Positions 26,108 through 34,183 of a DNA stretch of 64,000 nucleotides are shown here, piece by piece. Each line of letters begins with the position of its first letter. Positions within the stretch are counted from its first letter, which is position 1. Origin of the DNA: JACCTU01 sp963848525 (lineage in GTDB: Bacteria; Actinomycetota; Thermoleophilia; Gaiellales; Gaiellaceae); assembly GCA_963848525.1 (NCBI GenBank), contig CAWKDZ010000002.1, forward strand, positions 434,001 to 498,000, written 5' to 3'. Under the pieces are notes generated by a model. That model saw only the letters and a program-made list of their open reading frames with translations. It was not told the DNA's origin and did not search any database. Position numbers and translations under genes: made by a program.

Positions 26108-27445
26108 TTATGCGGCGACGAGCGCTGCCTGACGGCCGCGGAGCGTGGTCGAGCTCGCGCCGTCGATCTCGACGTGCACCAGCTCGCCCGGCTGCGCGTC
26201 GCCGACGAAGTTCACCGTCGTGTTTCGGCGCGTGCGGCCCCGCAGCCGCGTCGGGTCCGTGCGGCTCGGGCCCTCGACGAGCACTTCCTCCACGAGGCCG
26301 ATGCGCGCTCCGTTGCGCTCCTGCGCGACGCGCTGAACGACCTCGACGAGTCGCTCGATTCGCTCGTGCTTGACGGCGTCGGGCACCTGGTCGCTCATGG
26401 CCGCCGCCTCGGTCCCGGCGCGCGGCGAGTAGACGAACGTGTAGGCGCTGTCGTAGCCGACCTGCTCGACGACCTCGAGTGTCTGCGCGAAGTCGTCCTC
26501 GCTCTCCCCCGGGAAGCCGACGATGATGTCCGTCCCGAACGCGAGATCCGGGATCGCGGCGCGGAGCTCGTCGACGAGCCGCAGGTAGCGCTCGCGGCTG
26601 TACGTCCGCCGCATCGCCTTCAGCACGCGGCTCGAGCCCGACTGGAGCGGCAGGTGCACGTGCTCGCAGACCGCCGCGCACTCGGCGATCGCGGCGATCA
26701 CGGGCGCGCGGAAATCCTTCGGGTGCGGGCTCGTGAAGCGGATGCGCTCGACCCCCTCGACCGCGTCGCAGGCGCGAAGCAGCTCCCCGAACTCGGTGTC
26801 GAGCTCCGGGCGCAGGTCGCGTCCCCACGAGTTCACGTTCTGGCCGAGCAGCGTGACCTCGCGGACGCCTTCGCTCGCGAGCCGCGTGACCTCGGCGACG
26901 ATCTCACCTGGCCGCCGGCTCACCTCTCGCCCGCGAACCGCGGGGACGATGCAGTACGCGCACTTGGAGTTGCACCCCATCGAGACCTGGACCCAGGCCT
27001 GGAAACGCCGCTCTCTGTGCATCGGCAGGGTCGCGGCGAAGCGGCGCTCGTCGGCGATCCCGAACGCGCTGCGGGAGACGCCCGTGCCGCCCGCGCCCAG
27101 CCACTCGGCCAGGTGCGGGATCGAGCCGGGCCCGAACGCGACGTCGACGAAGGGGTACTGGGCGAAGATCCGCTCGCGCTGCGCTTCGGCGTAGCAGCCG
27201 CCGACCGCGATCACGCGCTCGGGGTCGCGCTCCTTGAGCATCTTCGCGTCGCCGAGGTGCGCCGCGAGACGCGTGTCCGGCTTCTCGCGGATCGTGCAGG
27301 TGTTGAAGACGAGCACGTCGGCGTCCTCCGGCGCGGCCGCCTCGCCGAGGCCGAGGTCCTCGAGCATGCCCTTGATCCGCTCGGAGTCGTGAGCGTTCAT
27401 CTGGCAGCCGAACGTCGTGACGTGGTAGCGCCGCACGGCAGGCAA
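26108..27445 (-). CDS. miaB: tRNA-2-methylthio-N6-dimethylallyladenosine synthase
   Basis: Radical SAM methylthiotransferase that completes ms2i6A37. N-terminal UPF0004 cysteines (TFGCQMN, NTCTIRE, GGCYAE) and the radical SAM CxxxCxxC (MGCNSKCAYCIVP) hold two Fe-S clusters. A C-terminal TRAM domain follows (about residues 370-435). TTG 27445 gives the longest product (445 residues); GTG 27436 is equally possible. It is divergent from the LysE gene, with starts one base apart. Confidence 0.93.
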   Translation of the reverse strand: MPAVRRYHVTTFGCQMNAHDSERIKGMLEDLGLGEAAAPEDADVLVFNTCTIREKPDTRLAAHLGDAKMLKERDPERVIAVGGCYAEAQRERIFAQYPFVDVAFGPGSIPHLAEWLGAGGTGVSRSAFGIADERRFAATLPMHRERRFQAWVQVSMGCNSKCAYCIVPAVRGREVSRRPGEIVAEVTRLASEGVREVTLLGQNVNSWGRDLRPELDTEFGELLRACDAVEGVERIRFTSPHPKDFRAPVIAAIAECAAVCEHVHLPLQSGSSRVLKAMRRTYSRERYLRLVDELRAAIPDLAFGTDIIVGFPGESEDDFAQTLEVVEQVGYDSAYTFVYSPRAGTEAAAMSDQVPDAVKHERIERLVEVVQRVAQERNGARIGLVEEVLVEGPSRTDPTRLRGRTRRNTTVNFVGDAQPGELVHVEIDGASSTTLRGRQAALVAA

Positions 27446-27446
27446 G

Positions 27447-28070
27447 ATGGTAGCCGTGCCCGATTCGGAGGCTCTCGCGCTGTTCTCGCTGGCCGCGCTC
27501 GCGCTGTTGCTGGTGCCGGGGCCGGCCGTTCTCTACATCGTGGTGCAGAGCGCCGAGCACGGGCGCGTGGCAGGTCTCGTCTCGGTCGCCGGCGTTCACC
27601 TCGGAACGCTCGTCCATGTCGGCGCGGCGGCGGTCGGTCTCTCGGCGCTGATCGTCTCGTCGGCCGTCGCGTTCAGCGTCGTCAAGTACGCCGGCGCCGC
27701 GTACCTCGTCTACCTCGGGATCCGGCGCCTGCTCGCCCGCGAGCCGTTCGGGCTCGTTCGCGTCGAGGAGCAGCCGCTCCGGCAGCTGTTCAGGCGTGGG
27801 GCAGTCGTCAACGTCCTCAACCCCAAGACCGCGCTCTTCTTCCTCGCATTCCTGCCGCAATTCGTCGACCCGAGCCGGACCGTCTGGACGCAGGTCGTCG
27901 TCCTCGGCCTCGCGTTCGTCGTGCTCGGCTTCGTCAGCGACGGGCTCTACGCGCTCGCGGCCGGAACGATCGGCCGCTGGCTGCGCGAGCGCCGACGCCT
28001 GCTGCGCTACACGTCGGGAGGCGTGTTCGTGGGGCTCGGCTTCTCGGCAGCGCTCGCGAAGCGCACCTAG
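27447..28070 (+). CDS. LysE/RhtB-family amino acid exporter
   Basis: A 207-residue inner-membrane exporter with about six hydrophobic segments. The N-terminal LLLVPGPAVLYIVVQSAEHG and the central VVNVLNPKTALFFLAFLPQF are characteristic of the family. Substrate unknown. ATG 27447 or GTG 27456 could start it. It ends exactly where the left inverted repeat of the cyclase island begins. Confidence 0.9.
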   Translation: MVAVPDSEALALFSLAALALLLVPGPAVLYIVVQSAEHGRVAGLVSVAGVHLGTLVHVGAAAVGLSALIVSSAVAFSVVKYAGAAYLVYLGIRRLLAREPFGLVRVEEQPLRQLFRRGAVVNVLNPKTALFFLAFLPQFVDPSRTVWTQVVVLGLAFVVLGFVSDGLYALAAGTIGRWLRERRRLLRYTSGGVFVGLGFSAALAKRT

Positions 28071-28124
28071 AGGCTTGATGTGAAACTCGCGGTCTCTTCT
28101 GCCCCGAGACGCTGAGTAGCGTGG
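28071..28124 (+). repeat. Inverted repeat bracketing the cyclase island, left copy
   Basis: AGGCTTGATGTGAAACTC and the following bases align without gaps to the reverse complement of 33999-34052, about 69 percent identical over 54 bp. Conserved blocks are TTGATGTGAAA, TTCTG, GAG-CGCT and AGCG-GG. Within it, ACGCT-gagt-AGCGT forms a hairpin, and the right copy has GCGCT/AGCGC, a compensatory change. Confidence 0.55.
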
Positions 28125-28150
28125 ATCAATAGGGCAGAACACACTCTTTT

Positions 28151-28177
28151 GCCCGAGTGTGCGGGAATGTCCCCTGA
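28151..28177 (-). repeat. Conserved 27-bp motif just downstream of the first cyclase gene
   Basis: It carries GAGTGTGCGGGAATGTCCC on the plus strand and is 25/27 identical to 31220-31246. It starts 7 bases past the stop of the gene at 28185. It contains the short palindrome GGGA-CAT-TCCC. Possible roles are a 3'-end processing signal, a regulator site or a recombination site. Confidence 0.6.
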
Positions 28178-28184
28178 GTCGAGG

Positions 28185-31124
28185 TCAGACCTGCGCCCGG
28201 CCGAGCGACTGGATCTGCTCGCGGACGCGTTCGGCACAGGGTAGGCAGCCCTTCCGCTCCCAGATCGCGAGCGATCGCTCGAGCGCCTCGCGCGCCTCGT
28301 CGATCCGTCCTGCGCGCTCGAGCACGGTGGCGAGGTCCTCGTTCGTCCACGCCTGCCACCAGACGTTGTCCGTCCTGGTCTCCGCAGTCGCGACTGCCGT
28401 GCGCGCCAACGTCTCAGCCTGCTCGGGCTCGCCTCGGTGGGCAAGCAGGAGCGCCTCGGCTGCGGCGGCCAGCACCCGAACGCCGGAACCGGGTGGCGCG
28501 ACGGCCCGGATCTCTTCGAGTAGCCGCTCGACCTCGTCGAAGCGGGCGAGGTAGCAGAGTTCGCGTGCGAGACGGGACTTGACCGTCGCCGCCGGGATAG
28601 CGGCCTGGGCGATGACCTCGATCTGCTCGGCAGCGGACCGGCAGGCGCGCTCCCGGTCGCCTTCGATCGTCGCGATCATCGAGACGTAGAAGTGGGCGGC
28701 CGCAGAGGCGTTACCGGTCACCTCGCGCAGGTGGCTCGAACGCGCCTCGGCGAGCGGCCACGCCTCGTCGAAGCGGCCGAGCATGGCAAGCAGCGCCGCC
28801 CGAGGGAGATCCTGGGAGCCCGGGGGCCGCCGGGCGACGAGCTCGTCCATGATCCGCATCGCTTCACTGGCTGGCCGCGAGCCAGTAATCAGCGCATGCT
28901 CCAGCTCCGCGTCAGACCGTGAGTAGCCGGCGATGTGCTGGTAGCGCAGCGCTTGGAGCGACGCTTCGATGTCGTCGTCGTTCTGCATATGGAAGTTCGC
29001 GGCGGCGGAGAGCAGCTCCCAGAGCAGCGCAAGCCGGCGTGGATCACTCCGCTCTTCCTCGAGGGGGAGCGCGGCCCGGCAAAGGGCTATCACCTCGTCG
29101 GTCGCGTCGGGCTCGCCCGCGACCGCACGCAGATAGAGGGACATGGCTCGTCCGAGCATCGCCCCGGAGTGGTCACCGGCGGCGTCGACACGTTCGGTGA
29201 CTGCTTCCGCCGTCTCCGCTCCCGCACGCACGTCGAATGACGAGGGCGCCCATGCGGACTCGAGCTCGAGCGCGACGTCGGTCCGGTACGGTCGGACGAG
29301 CTCTGCCGCCCGGGTCAGCAGTGCGGCGCCGGTCCGGTACTCCTGGCGGTCGACCGCGCGATGACCGGCGGCGGCGAGTCGCGCGGCGGCGCGGTCGGCT
29401 AAGGCGGCGTCTGGCTGCCCGAGCTCCGCTTGGTAGCGGCTGGCCCGCTCGAGGTGGTAGCCGACGATCTCGTCGCGCTCGACGAGGTCGCGCCCGGGCT
29501 GGTCGAGCCAGTCGGCGAACCGTGCATGCAGGTCGGCGCGGACCGCCTTGGGGAGCGCGTCGTAGGCTGCGTCGCGGATGAGCAGGTGGCGGAAGCGATA
29601 GCCGTCGTCGCCGGCGATCTGAGCGCGGTCGGGACGGACGAGCTGGCGCCGGACGAGTGCCGCGAGCCGGGTCGTGACCTGCGTCTCCTCGGGAGCCAGC
29701 GCCTGGACGCCGCCGCGGTGGAAGATCTCGCCCTCGACGGAGCCGCGCTCGAGCACCCGGCGCTCGGCCTCGTCGAGCTGGTCGAGCCGCGCTGCGAGCA
29801 GAGCTTTCAGCGTCGGCGGCACGTCGACGTCTCCATCCTCGGCCGCCATGGCGAGCATCTCCGAGATGAAGAGCGGGTTGCCGGCTGCGGCGCGGGCAAT
29901 CCGCTCGCGCAGCTCGTCCGACACCGCGTCGCCGATCAGCGCATCCGCCTGCTCGGCGGGTAGAGGCTCGAGCCGCAGCGTCCCCGGCCAACTGGGACGC
30001 CGCTCGACGAGCTCCGGCCGGGCCATGCACAGCAGCAGAAGCGGGGCGCCACTCGAGAGCACCGCCGTGGACTCGACGAGATCGAGGAACGTCTCCTCAC
30101 CCCACTGGATGTCGTCGAACACCACGACGAGCGGCGCGTGCTCCTCGAGCAGCTTGCGGAAGGCCCACGCGATCTCGTCGCCGCTCGTCCCGACCTCCGA
30201 CTCCCCCAGGAGCGAGCGGATCGCGGCCGCAGCCGTCGGATCCGAGGGCAACACCGCGAGCTGCTTCACGACCTCCACCACGGGCCAGTACGTGATCCCC
30301 TCCCCGTAGGGCAGGCAGCGGCCCCTGACGACACGAGCCTCGATGCCGGTAAGCGCCTCGGAGACAAGCCGCGACTTGCCCACCCCGGCGTCGCCGATCA
30401 CCATGACGAGCTCACAGCGCGGCTCCGCCTGCACGCGCTCCCATGCCCCGGCGAGCGATCGCAGCTCTCGCTCGCGACCGACGAACCGCGACGCATGGCT
30501 GCGCTCGGGCGCATCCAGGACGGAGACGAGACGATAGGCCGGCACCGGATGCGACTTTCCCTTCAGCGTCAACGGCTCGACCGGCTCCGCCACCACCGCT
30601 TCGCGCACGAGGGCGAGCGTCGGCTCGCCGATCAGGACCTCCGCTGGCGCAGCAGCCTGCTCGAAGCGCGCCGCGACGTTGACGGCGTCCCCGGTCGCAA
30701 GTCGCTCCTCCGTCCCCGTCACCACCTCGCCCGTGTTGACGCCGATGCGGCCGGCGATCCCGAGCTCAGGCAGCGCGTCGCGCATCTCCACCGCCGCCCG
30801 GCATGCGCGTAGGGCGTCGTCCTCGTGCGCTGCGGGAACGCCGAACACCGCCATCACCGCATCTCCGATGAACTTCTCGACCGTGCCGCCGTGCGCCTCA
30901 ACGATCGTCTTCATCCGCTCGAAGTAGCGCGCCAGCAGCGCACGCAGCGCTTCGGGATCGGTCTGCTCCCCGAGCGCCGTCGAGCCTGTCAAGTCGCAGA
31001 ACAGCACCGTGACCGTCTTTCGAACCTCGCGCGACGCCGTCGGGGATGCGAGCGCCGCGCCGCAGCTGTTGCAGAAGCCGGCGCCCGCCGGATTGTCCCG
31101 CCCACAGCTCGCGCAGATGAGCAC
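28185..31124 (-). CDS. Zinc-ribbon adenylate cyclase-AAA ATPase-TPR regulator
   Basis: A 979-residue signalling protein. Residues 4-21 form a zinc ribbon (CASC ... CNSC). Residues about 36-200 are a class III nucleotide cyclase domain with VLFCDLTGST and NVAARFE, so the metal Asp and the Asn-Arg pair are present. A P-loop ATPase follows (GDAGVGKSRLV near residue 247, VVFDDIQW). The C-terminal half is helical TPR-like repeat. Such proteins are usually soluble regulators responding to unknown ligands. It is the downstream member of a tandem pair. Confidence 0.88.
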   Translation of the reverse strand: MLICASCGRDNPAGAGFCNSCGAALASPTASREVRKTVTVLFCDLTGSTALGEQTDPEALRALLARYFERMKTIVEAHGGTVEKFIGDAVMAVFGVPAAHEDDALRACRAAVEMRDALPELGIAGRIGVNTGEVVTGTEERLATGDAVNVAARFEQAAAPAEVLIGEPTLALVREAVVAEPVEPLTLKGKSHPVPAYRLVSVLDAPERSHASRFVGRERELRSLAGAWERVQAEPRCELVMVIGDAGVGKSRLVSEALTGIEARVVRGRCLPYGEGITYWPVVEVVKQLAVLPSDPTAAAAIRSLLGESEVGTSGDEIAWAFRKLLEEHAPLVVVFDDIQWGEETFLDLVESTAVLSSGAPLLLLCMARPELVERRPSWPGTLRLEPLPAEQADALIGDAVSDELRERIARAAAGNPLFISEMLAMAAEDGDVDVPPTLKALLAARLDQLDEAERRVLERGSVEGEIFHRGGVQALAPEETQVTTRLAALVRRQLVRPDRAQIAGDDGYRFRHLLIRDAAYDALPKAVRADLHARFADWLDQPGRDLVERDEIVGYHLERASRYQAELGQPDAALADRAAARLAAAGHRAVDRQEYRTGAALLTRAAELVRPYRTDVALELESAWAPSSFDVRAGAETAEAVTERVDAAGDHSGAMLGRAMSLYLRAVAGEPDATDEVIALCRAALPLEEERSDPRRLALLWELLSAAANFHMQNDDDIEASLQALRYQHIAGYSRSDAELEHALITGSRPASEAMRIMDELVARRPPGSQDLPRAALLAMLGRFDEAWPLAEARSSHLREVTGNASAAAHFYVSMIATIEGDRERACRSAAEQIEVIAQAAIPAATVKSRLARELCYLARFDEVERLLEEIRAVAPPGSGVRVLAAAAEALLLAHRGEPEQAETLARTAVATAETRTDNVWWQAWTNEDLATVLERAGRIDEAREALERSLAIWERKGCLPCAERVREQIQSLGRAQV

Positions 31125-31219
31125 AGCGTGAGGCTAAGACATCGTCAAGCCAGCCGATAGCGCTGGGCGCAATGGCTCGGTGGCGAAGGAGTGAGACCCT
31201 GGTGACGGATCCCTCGTGT

Positions 31220-31246
31220 GGCCGAGTGTGCGGGAATGTCCCTTGA
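31220..31246 (-). repeat. Second copy of the 27-bp 3' motif
   Basis: It differs from 28151-28177 at two positions and lies 9 bases past the stop of the gene at 31255, the same spacing as the first copy. The surrounding intergenic bases (31125-31254) are otherwise unlike the first gene's flank, so the motif itself is conserved rather than the whole region. Confidence 0.6.
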
Positions 31247-31254
31247 CGCCGCTG

Positions 31255-33885
31255 TCACGTCACCATCCGGCCGCCGGCCGCGGGAGAGGCCGCCGGCTCT
31301 CCGGACGCCGTCACGGTGAGCGAGAGGTCGACAGCCTGATCGAGGCTCAAACCACCGCCCTCGGCCCACACTGCGTCGAAATCGTTGCCGAGCGCCTCTC
31401 TGGCGTCCCTGATCGCCGCGTCGAACTGTTCCTCCTCGTCGGGATTGAAGGAGCTGCCGAGGCGCTCGACGAACCCGGCGACGACGCCGAGAAGCGTCGC
31501 TGCTTTTTTCGCATTTCCGCCGGCCAGTGCGATTTCGGCGATGCGCCACAGGCAGTAGTGAACGAACGGTAGATAGTCGATGGTCCAGGCGAGCGCCATG
31601 CTCTCTCGGTAGTACTCGAGGGCCTGCGCTGGGTGCGCCGTCCGCATGAGGTCAGCGAGACCCGACAGTATCTCCGCTTCCGCGCGCGAGAAACCGTGCG
31701 CGCGACACATCTCCAGGCTCTTCTCAAACGACTGTCGCGCCTCCTCGTTCTCACCGTTGCCCGCGAGGGCGAAACCGAGCAGGCCGACCGCAAGTGCGAG
31801 CGAGTAGGTGTCGCGGCTACCGGTGCTTGCGATCTTGTCGCGCAAGAGCGAGATCGCCCGTTGGTAGTCCCCTCTGCCGACCGCATTGCTCGCGAAATTT
31901 TGCAGCAGGTGGAGTCGGCCTCTCTCGTCCCCGGCTGCTTCGTACTCGGCGAGCGACTCCTCGTAGTACTCGATCGCAGCGATCGGGTCACCTACCCCGA
32001 CGATCCCGCCGAGAAGGTTGAGCGCGTAGCCCGATCCACTCCTGTCGCCGTGCTCCCTCGCGAGTGCGAGAGCCTCACGCCCGAGTTGCTCTGCGTCGCC
32101 AAGATCCGTTTGCCACAAGGCGAGATAGCCGGCTTCGTTGAGTGCACGAACGCGAGCTGAGGGTGGGGCGGCGGGAGCCGCGGCGAGTGCAGCCGCGAGT
32201 CTCTGCCGCCCTTCGGACCAGTGGCCTCGCGGGTTCCAGTAGAGGGCAAGCCTCCCGGCCAGATCGAGCGCCTGCTCGGGTTCGAGCGCGAGCGCGGTAT
32301 CGAAGGCGCTGCGGAGATTGTCGCGGTCCTCTTCGAGCCGCCCGAGCTCGTACTCGCCGACCTTGCTGCGTGCGTCGACGTCCTCGGCGAGGGCGGCATA
32401 GTGGGCGAGGTGCCACCGTGCGAGTCGCTCGGCCTCGCCCGACTCCTCGAGCTGCCCATGTGCGTATTCGCGGATCGTCTCGAGCATCCAGAAGCGAGGG
32501 CCGAGCGATGAGTCGCGCTTGCGTACGAGGCTCTTGTCGAGCAACGACTGCAGCGTGTCCGGGTCGGCCTCGGCGATCTCCTCGGCAGCTTCGTAGGTAC
32601 AGCCTCCCGAGAAGACCGCGAACCGGCGGAAGAGAAGCTTCTCGTCGTCTGAGAGGAGGTCGTACGACCACTCGATCGTCGCGCGCAGCGTCTGCTGCCG
32701 GGGGTCGGCGTCGCGGGAGCCCTTGAGCAGGTCGAGGCGCTGCGAGAGCTTCTCCAAGAGCTGCTCGGGACTGAAGAGCGCCGTCCGCGCGGCGGCGAGC
32801 TCGAGCGCGAGCGGGAGCTCGTCAAGGCGCAGGCACAGCTCGCGGACAGACTCGCTTGAGGTGAAGGAAGGATCGACGGCGCGGGCCCGCGCCGTGAAGA
32901 GTGCCTCGCCGTCCGACTCGGCGAGCGGTGGGACGGGGTAGGTCTGCTCCCCAGAGACGCGCAGGCGCTCCCTGCTCGTGACGAGGACGTCCAGGTTGGG
33001 GCACTCGGCGAGGAGGCCGGCGAGCTCAGTCCCTGCATCCACGACCTGCTCGAAGTTGTCGAAGAGGCAGAGCATCGCCTTGTCGGAGACGTGCTCGGCG
33101 AGGCCGTTCTTCGACCCGAGCGTCTGACCCGCTGTCGCGAGCACGAGCGTTGGATCGCGAAGCGGGGCGAGCGGGATCCAGTACACGCCGTCGGGGTAAG
33201 CATCCGAAGCGAGGCCGGCTGCCTGCAGCGCGAGCCGCGTCTTGCCGGTGCCGCCGGGGCCGGTGAGCGTGAGTAGGCGAGTGTCGTCTGCGCCCAGGAG
33301 CTCGACGACCTCGGCCAGTTCCTGCTCTCGGCCGAGGAAGGGCGTCGCGGGCACAGGCAGGTTCGTGCGGTAGAGGGACTTGAGCGCCGGGAAGTCGCCG
33401 TCTCCGAGCTGGTAGACGCGCTCGGGGACTGAGAGGTCCTTCAGCCGATGCTCGCCGAGATCGCGAAGCTCGCGCTCGACGAGCTGCGCGCTCGCCGAGG
33501 AGACGAGCACCTGTCCGCCGTGGCCGCAGGCAGCTATGCGCGCGGCGCGGTGGACGTCGTCTCCCACATAGCCCTCGTCGGTCAGAAGCGGCGTTCCAGT
33601 GTGCAGGCCGACCCGGACCTGCACCTGCCCGGATGCAAGCGCATCCGTGAAGGCCGATGCGGCGGCGAGCGCTCCCGGCGCGGTCCGGAAGGCGAAGAAG
33701 AAGGCGTCGCCTTGCGTATCCACCTCGACTCCGCCCTCCCTGGCGCAGGCCTCGCGGATGATGCGGCGGTGCTCGGCGAGCGCCTCGGCGTAGCCCTCGG
33801 CGCCGAGCGAGTGCAGGAGCTTCGTCGAGCGCTCGACGTCGGTGAAAAGGAAAGTGACAGTGCCGGTCGGAAGGTCGTCGCGCAT
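31255..33885 (-). CDS. Cyclase domain-NB-ARC/AAA ATPase-TPR regulator
   Basis: An 876-residue protein related in design to its neighbour but lacking the zinc ribbon. The cyclase-like domain has the metal Asp motif FLFTDVERST (Asp16) and TQGDAFFFAF (Asp60). The transition-state Asn-Arg position reads VHRAARIAA, so the Asn is replaced by His, which may abolish cyclase activity. The P-loop GPGGTGKTRLA is at residues 209-216, followed by a SARP/AfsR-like NB-ARC region (LTSRERLRVSGE) and TPR-like repeats. ATG 33885. Ligand and output unknown. Confidence 0.87.
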   Translation of the reverse strand: MRDDLPTGTVTFLFTDVERSTKLLHSLGAEGYAEALAEHRRIIREACAREGGVEVDTQGDAFFFAFRTAPGALAAASAFTDALASGQVQVRVGLHTGTPLLTDEGYVGDDVHRAARIAACGHGGQVLVSSASAQLVERELRDLGEHRLKDLSVPERVYQLGDGDFPALKSLYRTNLPVPATPFLGREQELAEVVELLGADDTRLLTLTGPGGTGKTRLALQAAGLASDAYPDGVYWIPLAPLRDPTLVLATAGQTLGSKNGLAEHVSDKAMLCLFDNFEQVVDAGTELAGLLAECPNLDVLVTSRERLRVSGEQTYPVPPLAESDGEALFTARARAVDPSFTSSESVRELCLRLDELPLALELAAARTALFSPEQLLEKLSQRLDLLKGSRDADPRQQTLRATIEWSYDLLSDDEKLLFRRFAVFSGGCTYEAAEEIAEADPDTLQSLLDKSLVRKRDSSLGPRFWMLETIREYAHGQLEESGEAERLARWHLAHYAALAEDVDARSKVGEYELGRLEEDRDNLRSAFDTALALEPEQALDLAGRLALYWNPRGHWSEGRQRLAAALAAAPAAPPSARVRALNEAGYLALWQTDLGDAEQLGREALALAREHGDRSGSGYALNLLGGIVGVGDPIAAIEYYEESLAEYEAAGDERGRLHLLQNFASNAVGRGDYQRAISLLRDKIASTGSRDTYSLALAVGLLGFALAGNGENEEARQSFEKSLEMCRAHGFSRAEAEILSGLADLMRTAHPAQALEYYRESMALAWTIDYLPFVHYCLWRIAEIALAGGNAKKAATLLGVVAGFVERLGSSFNPDEEEQFDAAIRDAREALGNDFDAVWAEGGGLSLDQAVDLSLTVTASGEPAASPAAGGRMVT

Positions 33886-33998
33886 CCGGCGTCATCATCC
33901 GCCCGTCGCGAATTGGCGTCCAGTCGCAACCAGTGTTCCGGCGAGATGATCACCGAGTGGGCCAGCGTGCTCTCGCCTGACATCGCTCGGAGGGCCTG

Positions 33999-34052
33999 CC
34001 GCGCTGAGTAGCGCCTCCGGCCAGAACGCCGCCGGAATTTCACATCAACCCT
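33999..34052 (-). repeat. Inverted repeat bracketing the cyclase island, right copy
   Basis: Read on the minus strand it begins AGGGTTGATGTGAAATTC and aligns gap-free with 28071-28124. It lies between the start of the second cyclase gene and rny. No short direct target duplication was found outside the two copies. Confidence 0.55.
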
Positions 34053-34100
34053 CCAGCAGTTTCGACGTTCAGCCGAGAGAGAGACCACCAGCAATGCGGA

Positions 34101-34138
34101 GGCGGGGCTTTGCCCCGCCGGAGCTCTAGCGACTCCGG
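34101..34138 (-). terminator. Hairpins downstream of rny
   Basis: GGCGGGGC-ttt-GCCCCGCC (34101-34119) is a perfect 8-bp hairpin, followed by CCGGAG-ctctagcga-CTCCGG (34118-34138). They lie 45-83 bp past the rny stop on the minus strand. No U-tract follows, so they may stabilise the 3' end rather than terminate classically. Confidence 0.5.
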
Positions 34139-34183
34139 GTTAGAGAGCAGTTCCCTGTCGAAGAAGCGAAGCTTCTGAGCCGG

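Noticed and set aside
28071..34052. Insertion sequence or prophage
   Set aside because: No transposase, integrase or phage gene and no target-site duplication were found; only the bracketing repeats suggest mobility.
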